From: Microbacterium oleivorans NBRC 103075
GTDB taxonomy: Bacteria > Actinomycetota > Actinomycetes > Actinomycetales > Microbacteriaceae
DNA: 64,000 nt
Reading direction: 5' to 3'
Assembly (NCBI RefSeq): GCF_001552475.1
Contig: NZ_BCRG01000001.1
Span: 1-64,000, forward strand
Shown here: positions 27,284-36,178 of the stretch, in pieces
Numbering within the stretch: the first letter of the stretch is position 1
Layout of the letters: each line of letters opens with the position of its first letter
Notes under the pieces: generated by a model
Database searches by the model: none
Told to the model about the DNA's origin: nothing
Seen by the model: the letters and a program-made list of their open reading frames with translations, nothing else
Position numbers and translations under genes: made by a program

Positions 27284-27814
27284 ATGCGCCGACCACTGCT
27301 CGCCCTGGCCGCCCTCGCGCTCTCGCTCGGACTGAGCGGATGCATCTCGACGACAGGGGTGGATGACGAGACCCCGTCGCTGACGCCGACCGTCTCGCCC
27401 TCGCCCTCGCCGACGCCGACGCCGACGCCGGAACCCGAGGCCTCGGCAGACCCCTCCTACCGGATCCCCGCCGAGGCGCCGCTGGAGGCGTCCCGCCTGG
27501 TCTTCGAACGCGACGCGGTCGGCGTCGACCCCGTGACGTCCCTGAACGTGGCGAGCAGTGCCGTGCGTGGCCAGGACTACGTCCTCGAATTCGACTGCAC
27601 CCCGAGCGACGCCTCGATCACGCTGTCGCTATCGCCGGCCGCGGGAGAGGACGATCCGCCGGCCACCGTCACCGGGCCGGTCTCGGTGACGCACGGCTGC
27701 AGCGCCTCGGGGCGCGCGACGGGAATTCGTGTCAACCGGATGGTCGGCGTTCAGATCTCGCTGGTGACCGATGACGCGGCCCGAGCGTGGGCGGTGCTGC
27801 AGCCCGCCGACTGA
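27284..27814 (+). CDS. Small lipoprotein of unknown function
   Basis: A 176-residue protein. Residues 1-21 form a lipoprotein signal ending in LSGC, followed by a Pro/Ser/Thr-rich linker with PSPSPTPTPTPEPE to about residue 60 and a domain of about 115 residues holding two Cys (EFDCTPSD and THGCSASG) that may form a disulfide. I do not recognise the domain. TACCCT at 27272-27277 is six bases before ATG 27284, so the mRNA is probably leaderless. Longer upstream frames overlap purC and are spurious. The gene precedes a PadR-controlled efflux unit, but the promoter between them suggests it is separate. Confidence 0.75.
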   Translation: MRRPLLALAALALSLGLSGCISTTGVDDETPSLTPTVSPSPSPTPTPTPEPEASADPSYRIPAEAPLEASRLVFERDAVGVDPVTSLNVASSAVRGQDYVLEFDCTPSDASITLSLSPAAGEDDPPATVTGPVSVTHGCSASGRATGIRVNRMVGVQISLVTDDAARAWAVLQPAD

Positions 27815-27850
27815 CGTGTCCGCTCCTAGGCGTATAGTCCATATGGACTA
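27811..27850 (+). promoter_or_regulatory. Promoter and palindromic operator of the padR-efflux operon
   Basis: CTGACG at 27811-27816 and TATAGT at 27833-27838 are 16 bases apart. The perfect 16-base palindrome TAGTCCATATGGACTA (27835-27850) overlaps the -10 and the start point. It is the probable binding site of the PadR regulator encoded next. Confidence 0.7.
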
Positions 27851-27869
27851 ATCGACCGGAGGGAGTCCC

Positions 27870-28493
27870 ATGGCAGATGCCATCGCGCGGCTCACCCCGA
27901 CCGCGATCATGCTGCTCGCGCTGTTGCACGAGGACGACATGCACACCTACGAGATGGTCCGGCTGCTCCGCGAACGCCGAGCCGATCGGATGATCGCCCT
28001 GACGCACGGGACGATCTACCACACGGTCGCGCGCCTCGAACGGCAGGGTCACATCGCCGAGGTCGGCAGCGACCGTGCCGGCAATCGCCCTGAACGGACG
28101 ACGTACACGTTGACGGATGCCGGTGGCGCCGCCCTCCTCGACTGGATCCGACGCGAGCTCGTCTCGATCGACGACCCCGAGCGATTCCGCATCGCGCTGA
28201 CGGAGGCGCACAACCTCGCGAGGAGCGAGGTGATCCCGCTGTTCGCGCAGCGCCGGGAGCTCCTCGTGGCATCCCTCGAGGCTCACCGCAGCGCCCGCGA
28301 TCGCGCCGTTTCCCACGGATCGCATCCCCAGTTCCTCATCGAAGTCCATCGGCAGGCAGCCTTGCTCGCCGCCGACATCGCCTGGCTCGACGAAGCGGTC
28401 GAGTTCATCCGTCGTCCCGACACCGTCTGGGGTGTCGTCGACATCCCCGTCACCGACCGCTATCTGGCACAGAGAGAAGCCGCACGCGCATGA
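27870..28493 (+). CDS. PadR-family transcriptional regulator of the efflux pump
   Basis: A 207-residue regulator with a PadR winged helix in residues about 8-90 (IMLLALLHEDDMHTYEMVRLLRER, then GTIYHTVARLERQGHI) and a C-terminal helical PadR domain (Vir-type) to about 195 used for dimer formation. The stop overlaps the start of the DHA2 transporter by four bases (ATGA). A perfect palindrome sits over the -10 box upstream, so it likely represses itself and the pump until an inducing drug-like compound binds. ATG 27870 follows GGAGGGAG. Confidence 0.92.
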   Translation: MADAIARLTPTAIMLLALLHEDDMHTYEMVRLLRERRADRMIALTHGTIYHTVARLERQGHIAEVGSDRAGNRPERTTYTLTDAGGAALLDWIRRELVSIDDPERFRIALTEAHNLARSEVIPLFAQRRELLVASLEAHRSARDRAVSHGSHPQFLIEVHRQAALLAADIAWLDEAVEFIRRPDTVWGVVDIPVTDRYLAQREAARA

Positions 28494-29980
28494 GCGAGAG
28501 CACGACCACCGTCCGCACCCCGGGCGCATCCGCAACTCCGAAGAATCCCTGGCCCGCCCTCTGGGCGCTCGTCATCGGGTTCTTCATGATCCTCGTCGAC
28601 ACGACGATCGTCTCGGTGGCGAACCCCGCCATCAAGGCTGCACTCGATCCCTCCACGGGCAATCTCGACAACGTGGTGTGGGTCACGTCGGCCTACCTGC
28701 TGACCTACGCCGTGCCGCTCCTCGTGACCGGCCGTCTCGGTGATCGCTTCGGGCCGAAGAACATCTACCTCATCGGGCTCGCGATCTTCACGATCGCCTC
28801 GCTCGCCTGCGGGCTGTCGGGCTCGCTCGAGATGCTCATCGCCGCGCGTGCGGCGCAGGGCCTGGGCGCCGCGCTCATGACCCCGCAGACGATGGCTGTC
28901 ATCACCCGCACCTTCCCGGCCGAGCGGCGCGGCGCGGCGATGGGCCTGTGGGGTGCGACCGCCGGTGTCGCCACCCTCGTCGGGCCGCTCGCGGGCGGTC
29001 TGCTCGTCGACGGCTTCGGCTGGGAGTGGATCTTCTTCGTGAACATCCCGGTCGGTGTCATCGCCTTCGTCCTCGCGTGGCGTCTCGTGCCGCAGCTGCC
29101 GACCCACCCGCACCGCTTCGACATCCTGGGCGTCGTGCTCAGCGCCGTCGCGCTGTTCCTCATCGTCTTCGGGCTCCAGGAGGGCGACCACTATGACTGG
29201 GCGCCGTGGGTGTGGGGCATGATCGCTGCCGGCGTCGTGGTCCTCGCCGTCTTCATCTGGACGCAGGCGCGCACGAAGAGCGAACCGCTCGTGCCGCTCG
29301 ACCTGTTCCGCGACCGCAACTTCGCGATCTCCAATCTCGCCATCGCGGCAGTCGGTTTCACCGTCACGAGCATGGCGTTGCCGATGGCCTTCTTCACGCA
29401 GCTCGCCCGCGGTCTCACCCCGACCGAGTCGGCACTCCTCCTCATCCCGATGGCGGTGCTGTCGGGTGTGCTCGCCCCCTTCGCGGGTCGCATCCTCGAC
29501 CGTGTCGACCCGCGGGTGCTCCTGGTGCCGGGGCTGTCGCTCATGGTGATCGGTCTGGTCGGCTATGTGCTGCTGATGAACACCGACGCGCCCATCCTGC
29601 TGCTGCTCATCCCCTCGGCGATCATCGGTGTCGCGAACGCCGGCATGTGGGGCCCGCTCGCGACGACCGCGACGCGGAACCTCCCGCCGCAGCAGGCGGG
29701 CGCCGGCTCGGGCATCTACAACACGACCCGCACGATCGGATCGGTCATCGGCTCTGCCGCGATCGCCGGCGTCATGCAGTCCCGCCTCGAGGCGAACCTG
29801 CCCGGCGCGGGTGGCGCCGCCAGTGGCGACTTCGGAGCTGGCGAAGGGATGCCGCCGGCCATCGCCGAGGGATTCTCGACCGCCATGGGTCAGTCCATGC
29901 TGCTGCCGGCCGCCGTCATCGCGCTCGGCGTCGTGATGGTGCTGTTCCTGCGCCGCCCCGCGCACCTCGCGCAGCGCTGA
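28490..29980 (+). CDS. DHA2-family (EmrB/QacA) multidrug MFS transporter
   Basis: A 496-residue major facilitator with 14 membrane segments. The DHA2 signatures are visible: LVIGFFMILVDTTIVSVANPAI in segment 1, VTGRLGDRFGPKNIY in loop 2-3, and LWGATAGVATLVGPLAGGLLVDGFGWEWIFFVNIP in segments 5-6 (motif C and following). It exports drugs or other hydrophobic compounds with proton exchange. Translation is coupled to the PadR gene before it. The stop sits within a short perfect hairpin (29974-29991). Substrate unknown. Confidence 0.92.
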   Translation: MSESTTTVRTPGASATPKNPWPALWALVIGFFMILVDTTIVSVANPAIKAALDPSTGNLDNVVWVTSAYLLTYAVPLLVTGRLGDRFGPKNIYLIGLAIFTIASLACGLSGSLEMLIAARAAQGLGAALMTPQTMAVITRTFPAERRGAAMGLWGATAGVATLVGPLAGGLLVDGFGWEWIFFVNIPVGVIAFVLAWRLVPQLPTHPHRFDILGVVLSAVALFLIVFGLQEGDHYDWAPWVWGMIAAGVVVLAVFIWTQARTKSEPLVPLDLFRDRNFAISNLAIAAVGFTVTSMALPMAFFTQLARGLTPTESALLLIPMAVLSGVLAPFAGRILDRVDPRVLLVPGLSLMVIGLVGYVLLMNTDAPILLLLIPSAIIGVANAGMWGPLATTATRNLPPQQAGAGSGIYNTTRTIGSVIGSAAIAGVMQSRLEANLPGAGGAASGDFGAGEGMPPAIAEGFSTAMGQSMLLPAAVIALGVVMVLFLRRPAHLAQR

Positions 29981-29991
29981 GCCCTCAGCGC
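29974..29991. terminator. Short hairpin at the 3' end of the efflux operon
   Basis: GCGCTGAG and CTCAGCGC form perfect 8-base arms around CC, overlapping the stop codon of the transporter gene. It lies between the convergent transporter and purD genes. No T-tract follows. Confidence 0.4.
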
Positions 29992-29998
29992 CGGGGTT

Positions 29999-30034
29999 TC
30001 AGCCCGCGGCGCGCTGTTCTCAGCCCGCGGCGCG
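29999..30034. repeat. 21-base tandem duplication at the purD 3' end
   Basis: TCAGCCCGCGGCGCG occurs at 29999-30013 and again at 30020-30034, a period of 21 bases. The right copy contains the purD stop codon; the left copy lies just beyond it and would read the same residues and stop in frame. Confidence 0.6.
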
Positions 30035-31291
30035 AAGGGCGATGTCGCGCCGGTAGTGCGCGCCCTCGAGTGAGATCTGCTCGAGGGCCGCGTACGCCCG
30101 GTCGCGCGCGTCGGCGAGGTCGCTGCCCACGGCCACGACGTTCAGCACACGTCCGCCGGTCGCGATGAGCTCGCCGTCGGAGTGAGCCGTCGCCGCATGG
30201 GCGAGGTGCACGCCGTCGACGGATGCCGCGGCCTCCGTTCCCGTGAGGGGGCGACCGGTGACCGGCTTCTCGGGGTATCCCTCGCTCGCCAGCACGACGG
30301 TGACGGCGGCGTCGGACGCGAACTCGAGCGCCGGCTCCGACTCGAGCGTTCCGCTCGCCGAGGCGAGCAGGAGGCGCGACAGCGGCGTACGCAGTCGCGG
30401 CAGGACGACCTGCGTCTCGGGGTCGCCGAAGCGCGCGTTGAACTCGATCACCTTGACGCCCGCGTCGGTGAGGATGAGGCCCGCGTAGAGCAGTCCGATG
30501 AACGGCGTCCCCTCGGCATCCAGCTGACGGATCACCGGCTCGGCGACCTCGGCGGTCACCTGCGCGACGAAAGCATCCTCGCTCCCGAAGCGGTCGGCGA
30601 GCCAGGGGAGCGGGGAGTAGGCGCCCATGCCTCCCGTGTTGGGGCCCTCGTCGCCGTCGAGTGCCCGCTTGAAGTCCTGGGCGGGGCTGAGCGCGCGAAC
30701 GGTGTCGCCGTCGCTGAGGAAGAAGAGTGACACCTCGGGGCCGGCGAGGAACTCCTCGACGAGCACGGGGCCGCTCGGCAGGTACGTGTCGGCGTGGGAG
30801 AGGGCCGCGTCGCGGTCGGACGTCACGATGACGCCCTTGCCGGCGGCGAGGCCGTCGGCCTTCACGACGTAGGGGGCACCGAACTCGTCGATCGCCGCGG
30901 CCACCTCGTCGCGGGTCTGCGCGCGTGCCGCGCGTCCGGTCGGGACACCGGCGGCATCCATGACCCGCTTCGCGAACGCCTTCGACCCCTCCATCTGCGC
31001 CGCAGCCTTGCCGGGACCGAAGACGGGGATGCCGCGCTCGCGCAGGGCGTCGGCGACACCGGCGACGAGGGGGGCTTCGGGGCCGATCACGACGAGGTCG
31101 ATGTGCTCCTCGTTCGCATACCGGGTGACGGCGGCGGGATCGTTCTGGTCGAGATCCGCCACGAGCGTCGCGTTCGCGGCGATGCCGGCGTTGCCGGGAG
31201 CCGCGAAGATCTCGTGCCCGGCGCCTTCGGCGACCAGAGCGAGGATGATGGCGTGCTCGCGCGCGCCCGAGCCGAGGACCAGGATCTTCAC
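30020..31291 (-). CDS. purD: Phosphoribosylamine-glycine ligase
   Basis: A 423-residue ATP-grasp enzyme that makes GAR in the second step of purine synthesis. Conserved parts are [13 protein letters not shown] at residues 3-15, APGNAG near 31-36, [15 protein letters not shown] near 70-84, [17 protein letters not shown] near 140-156, and [15 protein letters not shown] near 283-297. Start is GTG 31291 with TAGTCT (31303-31298) six bases upstream, indicating a leaderless mRNA. It is divergent from the SCP-2-like gene, with only 44 bases between their starts. Confidence 0.96.
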   Translation of the reverse strand: MKILVLGSGAREHAIILALVAEGAGHEIFAAPGNAGIAANATLVADLDQNDPAAVTRYANEEHIDLVVIGPEAPLVAGVADALRERGIPVFGPGKAAAQMEGSKAFAKRVMDAAGVPTGRAARAQTRDEVAAAIDEFGAPYVVKADGLAAGKGVIVTSDRDAALSHADTYLPSGPVLVEEFLAGPEVSLFFLSDGDTVRALSPAQDFKRALDGDEGPNTGGMGAYSPLPWLADRFGSEDAFVAQVTAEVAEPVIRQLDAEGTPFIGLLYAGLILTDAGVKVIEFNARFGDPETQVVLPRLRTPLSRLLLASASGTLESEPALEFASDAAVTVVLASEGYPEKPVTGRPLTGTEAAASVDGVHLAHAATAHSDGELIATGGRVLNVVAVGSDLADARDRAYAALEQISLEGAHYRRDIALRAAG

Positions 31292-31335
31292 CCCGTCAGA
31301 CTACCGACCGGCGCTCGCGCGTTACGGTGTCATCC

Positions 31336-31689
31336 ATGCCCCGCACCATCAGCACCGGTGACGGTCGCGACGCCCTCGCCGCCGTCGCCACCGGCTCGGC
31401 AGCGCGAGCCGAACTGGCCACCGCGGTCCGCTATCTCCTTCAGCTGCTGGTCGAGAAGGCCCCGGGCAACTCGGTCGAGGTGCGCGTGCCACCCTTCGGC
31501 GCCGTCCAGGTCGTCGAGGGCCCGCGGCACACGCGCGGCACTCCGCCCAACGTCATCGAGACGGATGCCGCAACCTGGATCGCGCTCGCCACCGGACGAA
31601 CCACGTGGGCCGACGCCGTCACCGCCGGCACCGTCCACGCATCGGGCGTCCGGGCGAACCTCGACGGGCTCCTCCCGCTGAGGCCGTGA
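31336..31689 (+). CDS. Sterol-carrier-protein-like (SCP-2 fold) small protein
   Basis: A 117-residue protein resembling the actinobacterial sterol carrier family (MDMPI/SCP-2-like C-terminal domain). Visible features are [58 protein letters not shown], and the closing [16 protein letters not shown], which is the typical end of this group. SCP-2 folds hold lipids in a hydrophobic tunnel, but bacterial members have no clear role. TACGGT at 31323-31328 is seven bases before ATG 31336, so I prefer that start to GTG 31327. It is divergent from purD. Confidence 0.75.
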   Translation: MPRTISTGDGRDALAAVATGSAARAELATAVRYLLQLLVEKAPGNSVEVRVPPFGAVQVVEGPRHTRGTPPNVIETDAATWIALATGRTTWADAVTAGTVHASGVRANLDGLLPLRP

Positions 31690-31754
31690 TGAGCTCTTCC
31701 GGGATCCGTCCGTAGCTCCTCCCCCCGGTACGATCGCCTGCGGAGAGGAACGGC

Positions 31755-32531
31755 ATGCACGCACGGCACCCCGGGGTGGACGCTCGTTCCCCGATCTTCG
31801 CGCTCGCGCTCGCCGTGGCGTTCGCGCCGGTCCTCGGCGCGGTGGAACCGGCCCACGCGGCAGCGCGCAGCTGCATCGTCTCCGAAGCGAAAGCCGTATG
31901 GGATGCCGGTGCATCCGACGTCGAGGCAGGCGGCGCCGTCGCGGCGGCCGACGGCATCCTCACCTTCACCGACGGAACCGGCGTGGTCGAACCCGTCGGT
32001 CCGACCGGCAGCATCAGCTTCGACGGGACCCTCGTCTACACGAGCGCGGCCGGCGTGAAGACGACCCTGTCCGCACCGACCATCGTGATCGACGGCACCC
32101 GGGGGACGCTCCTCTTCGACGTCCAGCCCGAGGGCACCGACCTCGTCCCGCAGGCGCCGCTGGCCGACGTCGACCTCGGCGCCGCTGCCGTCTCCGAGTC
32201 GGGTGACGCCCTCAACCTCGATGGAGTCGGGGCCGCCACCGACCCGACCGGTCAGGGACGCGACGTGCTGTGGTCCGGCATGCTCGGCGGCATTGATCTC
32301 ACCATCGCCGCCGACTGCGCCACCGCTGAGGCTTCGACCGGGCCCTCGGCCGCCCCCGCTCCCGCGGACGCGGAGGAGGATGCCGGGGGCACCGGCATCC
32401 TCGTCCCGGTCATCGTGGTGGGGGTCGCCGCTCTCCTGGCCGCGCTCCTCGCGGTCGGATCGGTCCAGCGCCGCAAGCGCAACAGCGCTCGCGCGGCGCA
32501 GCCGGAGCAGGTGCACGACCCGCTTCCGTGA
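31755..32531 (+). CDS. HtaA-like domain cell-surface protein
   Basis: A 258-residue protein with an N-terminal signal peptide (cleavage likely after AHAA near residue 36), an HtaA-like domain at about 50-180, an Ala/Pro-rich spacer, and one C-terminal membrane segment (ILVPVIVVGVAALLAALLAVG, about 215-236) with a basic tail RRKRNS. HtaA pattern residues include GILTFTDGTGVVE, GSISFDGTLVYT and PTIVIDGTRGTLLFDV. HtaA proteins of Corynebacterium bind heme, but their key Tyr/His ligands cannot be confirmed here and no heme transporter is near. TACGAT about 22 bases before a GAGAGGAA site suggests a promoter with a short leader. Confidence 0.7.
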   Translation: MHARHPGVDARSPIFALALAVAFAPVLGAVEPAHAAARSCIVSEAKAVWDAGASDVEAGGAVAAADGILTFTDGTGVVEPVGPTGSISFDGTLVYTSAAGVKTTLSAPTIVIDGTRGTLLFDVQPEGTDLVPQAPLADVDLGAAAVSESGDALNLDGVGAATDPTGQGRDVLWSGMLGGIDLTIAADCATAEASTGPSAAPAPADAEEDAGGTGILVPVIVVGVAALLAALLAVGSVQRRKRNSARAAQPEQVHDPLP

Positions 32532-32553
32532 GGCGGGGGTGGACAATGGACTC

Positions 32554-32871
32554 ATGGCCGAGCATTCCGAAACGCACGTCGAGTCCGCGGAACTGCGGCG
32601 GAGCCCCCGGTTCGCTGCGTTCTTCGGTGTGGGAGCGGCGCTCGGCATCCTCATCGCCCTCATCCTGACCTTCGCGTTCGGCGACGGTCAGATCAGCGAG
32701 AGCACGGGAGCGCGCTACTCGCAGAGCCAGGTGTTCGGCTTCCTGCTGCTGGGCTGCGTACCAGTCGGTGTCGCGCTGGGCGGTGTCGTCGCGCTCGTCT
32801 TCGACCGCGTCCTCGGACGCCGACAGCGGACCGTGCAGATCGAGCGCGAGCGGGTCGAAACCGACGAGTGA
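32554..32871 (+). CDS. Small two-segment membrane protein
   Basis: A 105-residue protein with two membrane segments, about residues 21-41 (AAFFGVGAALGILIALILTF) and 62-84 (VFGFLLLGCVPVGVALGGVVALVF), and a charged C terminus (RRQRTVQIERERVETDE). I know such proteins as conserved neighbours of purF/purM genes in Microbacteriaceae, but no function is established. GACAAT at 32542-32547 is six bases before the ATG, so the mRNA may be leaderless. Another start in a different frame overlaps the preceding gene and is a shadow. Confidence 0.75.
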   Translation: MAEHSETHVESAELRRSPRFAAFFGVGAALGILIALILTFAFGDGQISESTGARYSQSQVFGFLLLGCVPVGVALGGVVALVFDRVLGRRQRTVQIERERVETDE

Positions 32872-32878
32872 CCGGATC

Positions 32879-33487
32879 TCAGGCGAGTTCGGCGATGATC
32901 GGCTGAATCGCCGGATCGAACGCGGCCACGTCGCCGCGGAGCCCGTCCGTCACCGCGATCGTGAGAGACCCGATCCACCAGACGCCGCGCTGCGTCAGCG
33001 GGAGCACCTGCACGTTCAGTTCGAACGAGTGGGCCCGGCGCCCGACCCGGCGTTCGTGCTCCGCGATCGCGCTGGCGTAGGCGCGGTAGCTGCTGGCCGA
33101 TCCCGATCGCGCCTGGAGCGCGTAGCGATCGCTCGCCCGGCGCGCGAACGCCACCGCGGCCTCAGCCAGCGGCGCCATGGCGGCGCGCAGCTCGTCGAAT
33201 CCGTCGACGGGGAGGACGGCAAGGGTCTCGAACCCGTCCACCAGGTCGAGGGGCACGGGGGAGGGGTGAGCCTGGGGCTCGACAGCCATCGCCCAATACG
33301 CCAGCCATTGCCGCTCCAACAGGCGCGCGTCGTCGTCGTCCTCGGGCTGCGCGCTCGGTGCGCCGCGCAGGTGGGGCAGCTCTTCCGGAGCACGGATGCC
33401 GAGGGCCTGGCGCACGAACAGCGCGACGATCACCGTCGCGCTCGCGTCTTCCCGCACGACCCACTCGGGCCGCTCAGCCCCACTCAT
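32879..33487 (-). CDS. Conserved actinobacterial protein of unknown function
   Basis: A 202-residue protein, soluble, without signal peptide or membrane segment. It begins MSGAERPEWVVREDASATVIVALFVR and ends in VWWIGSLTIAVTDGLRGDV with a short acidic tail. A central helix-rich part (AMAPLAEAAVAFARRASDRY) carries no motif I can name. Close relatives are seen between purF/purM and other core genes in Microbacterium, so it is conserved but unassigned. ATG 33487 has TAGGAT (33499-33494) six bases upstream, which supports that start over GTG 33493 and suggests a leaderless mRNA. Divergent from purM. Confidence 0.7.
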   Translation of the reverse strand: MSGAERPEWVVREDASATVIVALFVRQALGIRAPEELPHLRGAPSAQPEDDDDARLLERQWLAYWAMAVEPQAHPSPVPLDLVDGFETLAVLPVDGFDELRAAMAPLAEAAVAFARRASDRYALQARSGSASSYRAYASAIAEHERRVGRRAHSFELNVQVLPLTQRGVWWIGSLTIAVTDGLRGDVAAFDPAIQPIIAELA

Positions 33488-33572
33488 GCGCACATCCTAT
33501 GGCTCGGCTGTGCTCAGCGTCCCGTCAGCCGAGTGGCGGATGAGGGGGCCCGGTGGCCGGTAGGCTGTGCGG

Positions 33573-34685
33573 GTGGCCTCCACCCCCACCAATCCCTATT
33601 CCGCTGCCGGCGTCGACACCGCGGCGGGGGACCTCGCCGTTGAGTTGATGAAATCGGCCGTCCGCCGAACCCAGGGCCCTGAGGTCCTCGGTGGCGTCGG
33701 CGGCTTCGCAGGCCTCTTCGACGCATCCGCTCTGCTCGGCTACGCCAAGCCGCTGCTCGCGACCTCGACCGACGGTGTCGGCACGAAGGTCGCGATCGCG
33801 CAGGCGATCGACAAGCACGACACGATCGGCCAGGACCTCGTCGGCATGGTCGTCGACGACATCGTCGTGGTCGGCGCCAAGCCGCTGTTCATGACGGACT
33901 ACATCGCCACGGGCAAGGTGTTCCCCGAGCGCATCGCCGACATCGTGCGCGGCATCGCCGACGGCTGCACGGCCACCGGCACCGCGCTCGTGGGCGGCGA
34001 GACCGCCGAGCACCCCGGACTCCTGGGCATCAACGACTACGACGTCGCGGGCGCGGCGACGGGTGTCGTCGAAGCGGATGCCGTCCTCGGCGCCGATCGA
34101 GTGCGCTCGGGCGATGTCGTGCTGGCCCTCGCCTCGAGCGGCCCGCACTCCAACGGCTACTCGCTGATCCGCCACATCATCGCCAACGCGGGCATCGGCT
34201 ACGGCGACAACGCCGCCGACTTCGGTCGCACGTGGGGCGAGGAACTGCTCGAGCCGACGCGGCTCTACACCTCACCGCTGCTGCGCGCGATCGACGCGCA
34301 CCCCGGCGCGATCCACTCGCTGAGCCATGTCACGGGCGGCGGCATCGCGGCCAACCTCGCGCGCGTCCTGCCCGTCGGCACATGGGTCGACGTCGACCGC
34401 TCCACCTGGTCGCCGTCCTCCGTGTTCCGCGTCCTCGCCGACATCGGCGGGCTGTCGCTGGAGCAGACCGAGGGCACCTGGAACCTGGGCGTCGGCTTCC
34501 TCGCGGTCGTATCGGCCGATGTCGCCGAGGCCGCGGCATCCACTCTCTCTGCGGAGGGCATCCACACCTGGCAGGTCGGGACGGTGTCGGACACGACGCT
34601 GCCCGCCGGCGACTACGAGCAGGGCGCGAAGGGCGTCGACGGTGGCGCAGTGCGCCTGGTCGGCTCCTACGCAGAAACGGACTGA
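33573..34685 (+). CDS. purM: Phosphoribosylformylglycinamidine cyclo-ligase
   Basis: A 370-residue AIR synthetase (step five of purine synthesis). Conserved parts are YSAAGVDTAAGDLAVE at the N terminus, STDGVGTKVAIAQAIDKHDTIGQDLVGM near 68-95 (ATP binding), ALVGGETAEHPG near 143-154, SSGPHSNGYSLIR, and SHVTGGGIAANLARVLP near 252-268. Start GTG 33573 is six bases after TAGGCT (33561-33566), so it is preferred over GTG 33567. purF follows after nine bases in the same operon. Confidence 0.96.
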   Translation: MASTPTNPYSAAGVDTAAGDLAVELMKSAVRRTQGPEVLGGVGGFAGLFDASALLGYAKPLLATSTDGVGTKVAIAQAIDKHDTIGQDLVGMVVDDIVVVGAKPLFMTDYIATGKVFPERIADIVRGIADGCTATGTALVGGETAEHPGLLGINDYDVAGAATGVVEADAVLGADRVRSGDVVLALASSGPHSNGYSLIRHIIANAGIGYGDNAADFGRTWGEELLEPTRLYTSPLLRAIDAHPGAIHSLSHVTGGGIAANLARVLPVGTWVDVDRSTWSPSSVFRVLADIGGLSLEQTEGTWNLGVGFLAVVSADVAEAAASTLSAEGIHTWQVGTVSDTTLPAGDYEQGAKGVDGGAVRLVGSYAETD

Positions 34686-34694
34686 GCTACACCA

Positions 34695-36158
34695 ATGTGC
34701 GGAATCGTCGGCGTCGTCGCTCAGGGACCCGCCAACCAAGAGGTCTATGACGCCCTGCTGCTGCTGCAGCACCGCGGGCAGGACTCGACCGGCATCGCCA
34801 CGGCCGAGTCGAGCGGGATCTTCCACATCGCGAAGAACCGCGGCATGGTGCGTGAGGCGTTCCGCACCCGCGACATGCGCTCGCTGCTCGGCACGATCGG
34901 CCTCGGACACGTGCGGTACGCCACGAAGGGCACGGCGTCGAACGAGGAAGAGGCGCAGCCCTTCTACGTCAACGCTCCGTACGGCATCGTCCTCGTGCAC
35001 AACGGCAACCTGACGAACACGCGCGAACTGACGGAGGAGCTCTTCCGCACCGATCGTCGCCACCTCAACACGAGTTCCGACACCGAGCTGCTCGTCAACG
35101 TCCTCGCCAACGAACTGCAGCAGGTCATCTCGGGGCTCGAGCTCGACCACGAGCAGATCTTCGAGGCCGTGACCCGCGTGCACCAGCGCGTCGAGGGCTC
35201 GTACGCCGCCATCGCGCTCATCGCCGGCTACGGCCTGCTCGCGTTCCGCGATCCCTTCGGCATCCGTCCTCTCATCCTCGGCACCCGCAAGGCCGAGAAC
35301 GGGCACTACGAGTGGACCGTGGCCTCCGAGTCGCTCGTCCTCGAGAACGGCGGCTTCGAGGTCGTCCGCGACGTCGAGCCGGGTGAGGCGATCTTCATCG
35401 ACCTCGAGGGCAACCTGTTCACCCAGCAGGTCACGCCGAACCCCAAGCTCATCCCCTGCTCGTTCGAGTACGTCTATCTCGCCCGGCCCGACTCGGTCAT
35501 GAACGGCATCTCGGTCTACGAGGCGCGGCTGCGGATGGGCGAGCGTCTCGCCGACACGATCGCGAAGTACACGCCCGAGGGGTCGATCGACGTCGTCATG
35601 CCGATCCCGGACTCGTCGCGCCCCGCCGCGATGCAGGTCGCGCGCAAGCTCGGCATCGAGTACCGCGAGGGCTTCTACAAGAACCGCTACATCGGCCGGA
35701 CGTTCATCATGCCCGGCCAGGCGATCCGCAAGAAGAGCGTGCGACAGAAGCTCAATGCGATGTCGACCGAGTTCAAGGGCAAGAACGTCCTCCTCATCGA
35801 CGACTCGATCGTGCGGGGGACGACCTCGCGAGAGATCATCCAGATGGCACGGGATGCCGGGGCGAAGTCGGTCACGTTTGCGTCGGCGGCGCCGCCCATC
35901 CGCTTCCCGCACGTGTACGGCATCAACATGCCGTCCCGTCATGAACTGGTCGCCTACAACCGGACGATCCCCGAGATCGCCGAGGAGCTCGGCTGCGATT
36001 ACCTGGTCTACCAGGAGATCGAAGACCTCAAGGCGGCCATCCTCGAGGGTGCTCCCGACGTCGAGGATCTCGACATGAGCTGCTTCGACGGCCGGTACGT
36101 CACGGGCACCGTGAGCGATGAGTACCTCGCCTGGGTCGAGGGCACCCAGGAGTCCTGA
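34695..36158 (+). CDS. purF: Amidophosphoribosyltransferase
   Basis: A 487-residue enzyme that commits PRPP to purine synthesis. After removal of Met1, Cys2 (MCGIVGVV) becomes the N-terminal nucleophile of the glutaminase domain (residues 2-240; HNGNLTN near 98-104 and DPFGIRPL are typical). The phosphoribosyltransferase domain carries the PRPP loop VLLIDDSIVRGTTSRE near 364-379. It shares an operon with purM, from which it is separated by nine bases. A run of negative charge near the end (GAPDVEDLDM) precedes a Cys in SCFDGRY. The ATG start is fixed by the nucleophile. Confidence 0.97.
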   Translation: MCGIVGVVAQGPANQEVYDALLLLQHRGQDSTGIATAESSGIFHIAKNRGMVREAFRTRDMRSLLGTIGLGHVRYATKGTASNEEEAQPFYVNAPYGIVLVHNGNLTNTRELTEELFRTDRRHLNTSSDTELLVNVLANELQQVISGLELDHEQIFEAVTRVHQRVEGSYAAIALIAGYGLLAFRDPFGIRPLILGTRKAENGHYEWTVASESLVLENGGFEVVRDVEPGEAIFIDLEGNLFTQQVTPNPKLIPCSFEYVYLARPDSVMNGISVYEARLRMGERLADTIAKYTPEGSIDVVMPIPDSSRPAAMQVARKLGIEYREGFYKNRYIGRTFIMPGQAIRKKSVRQKLNAMSTEFKGKNVLLIDDSIVRGTTSREIIQMARDAGAKSVTFASAAPPIRFPHVYGINMPSRHELVAYNRTIPEIAEELGCDYLVYQEIEDLKAAILEGAPDVEDLDMSCFDGRYVTGTVSDEYLAWVEGTQES

Positions 36159-36178
36159 CCCGGCCTAGGCTGGATCAG

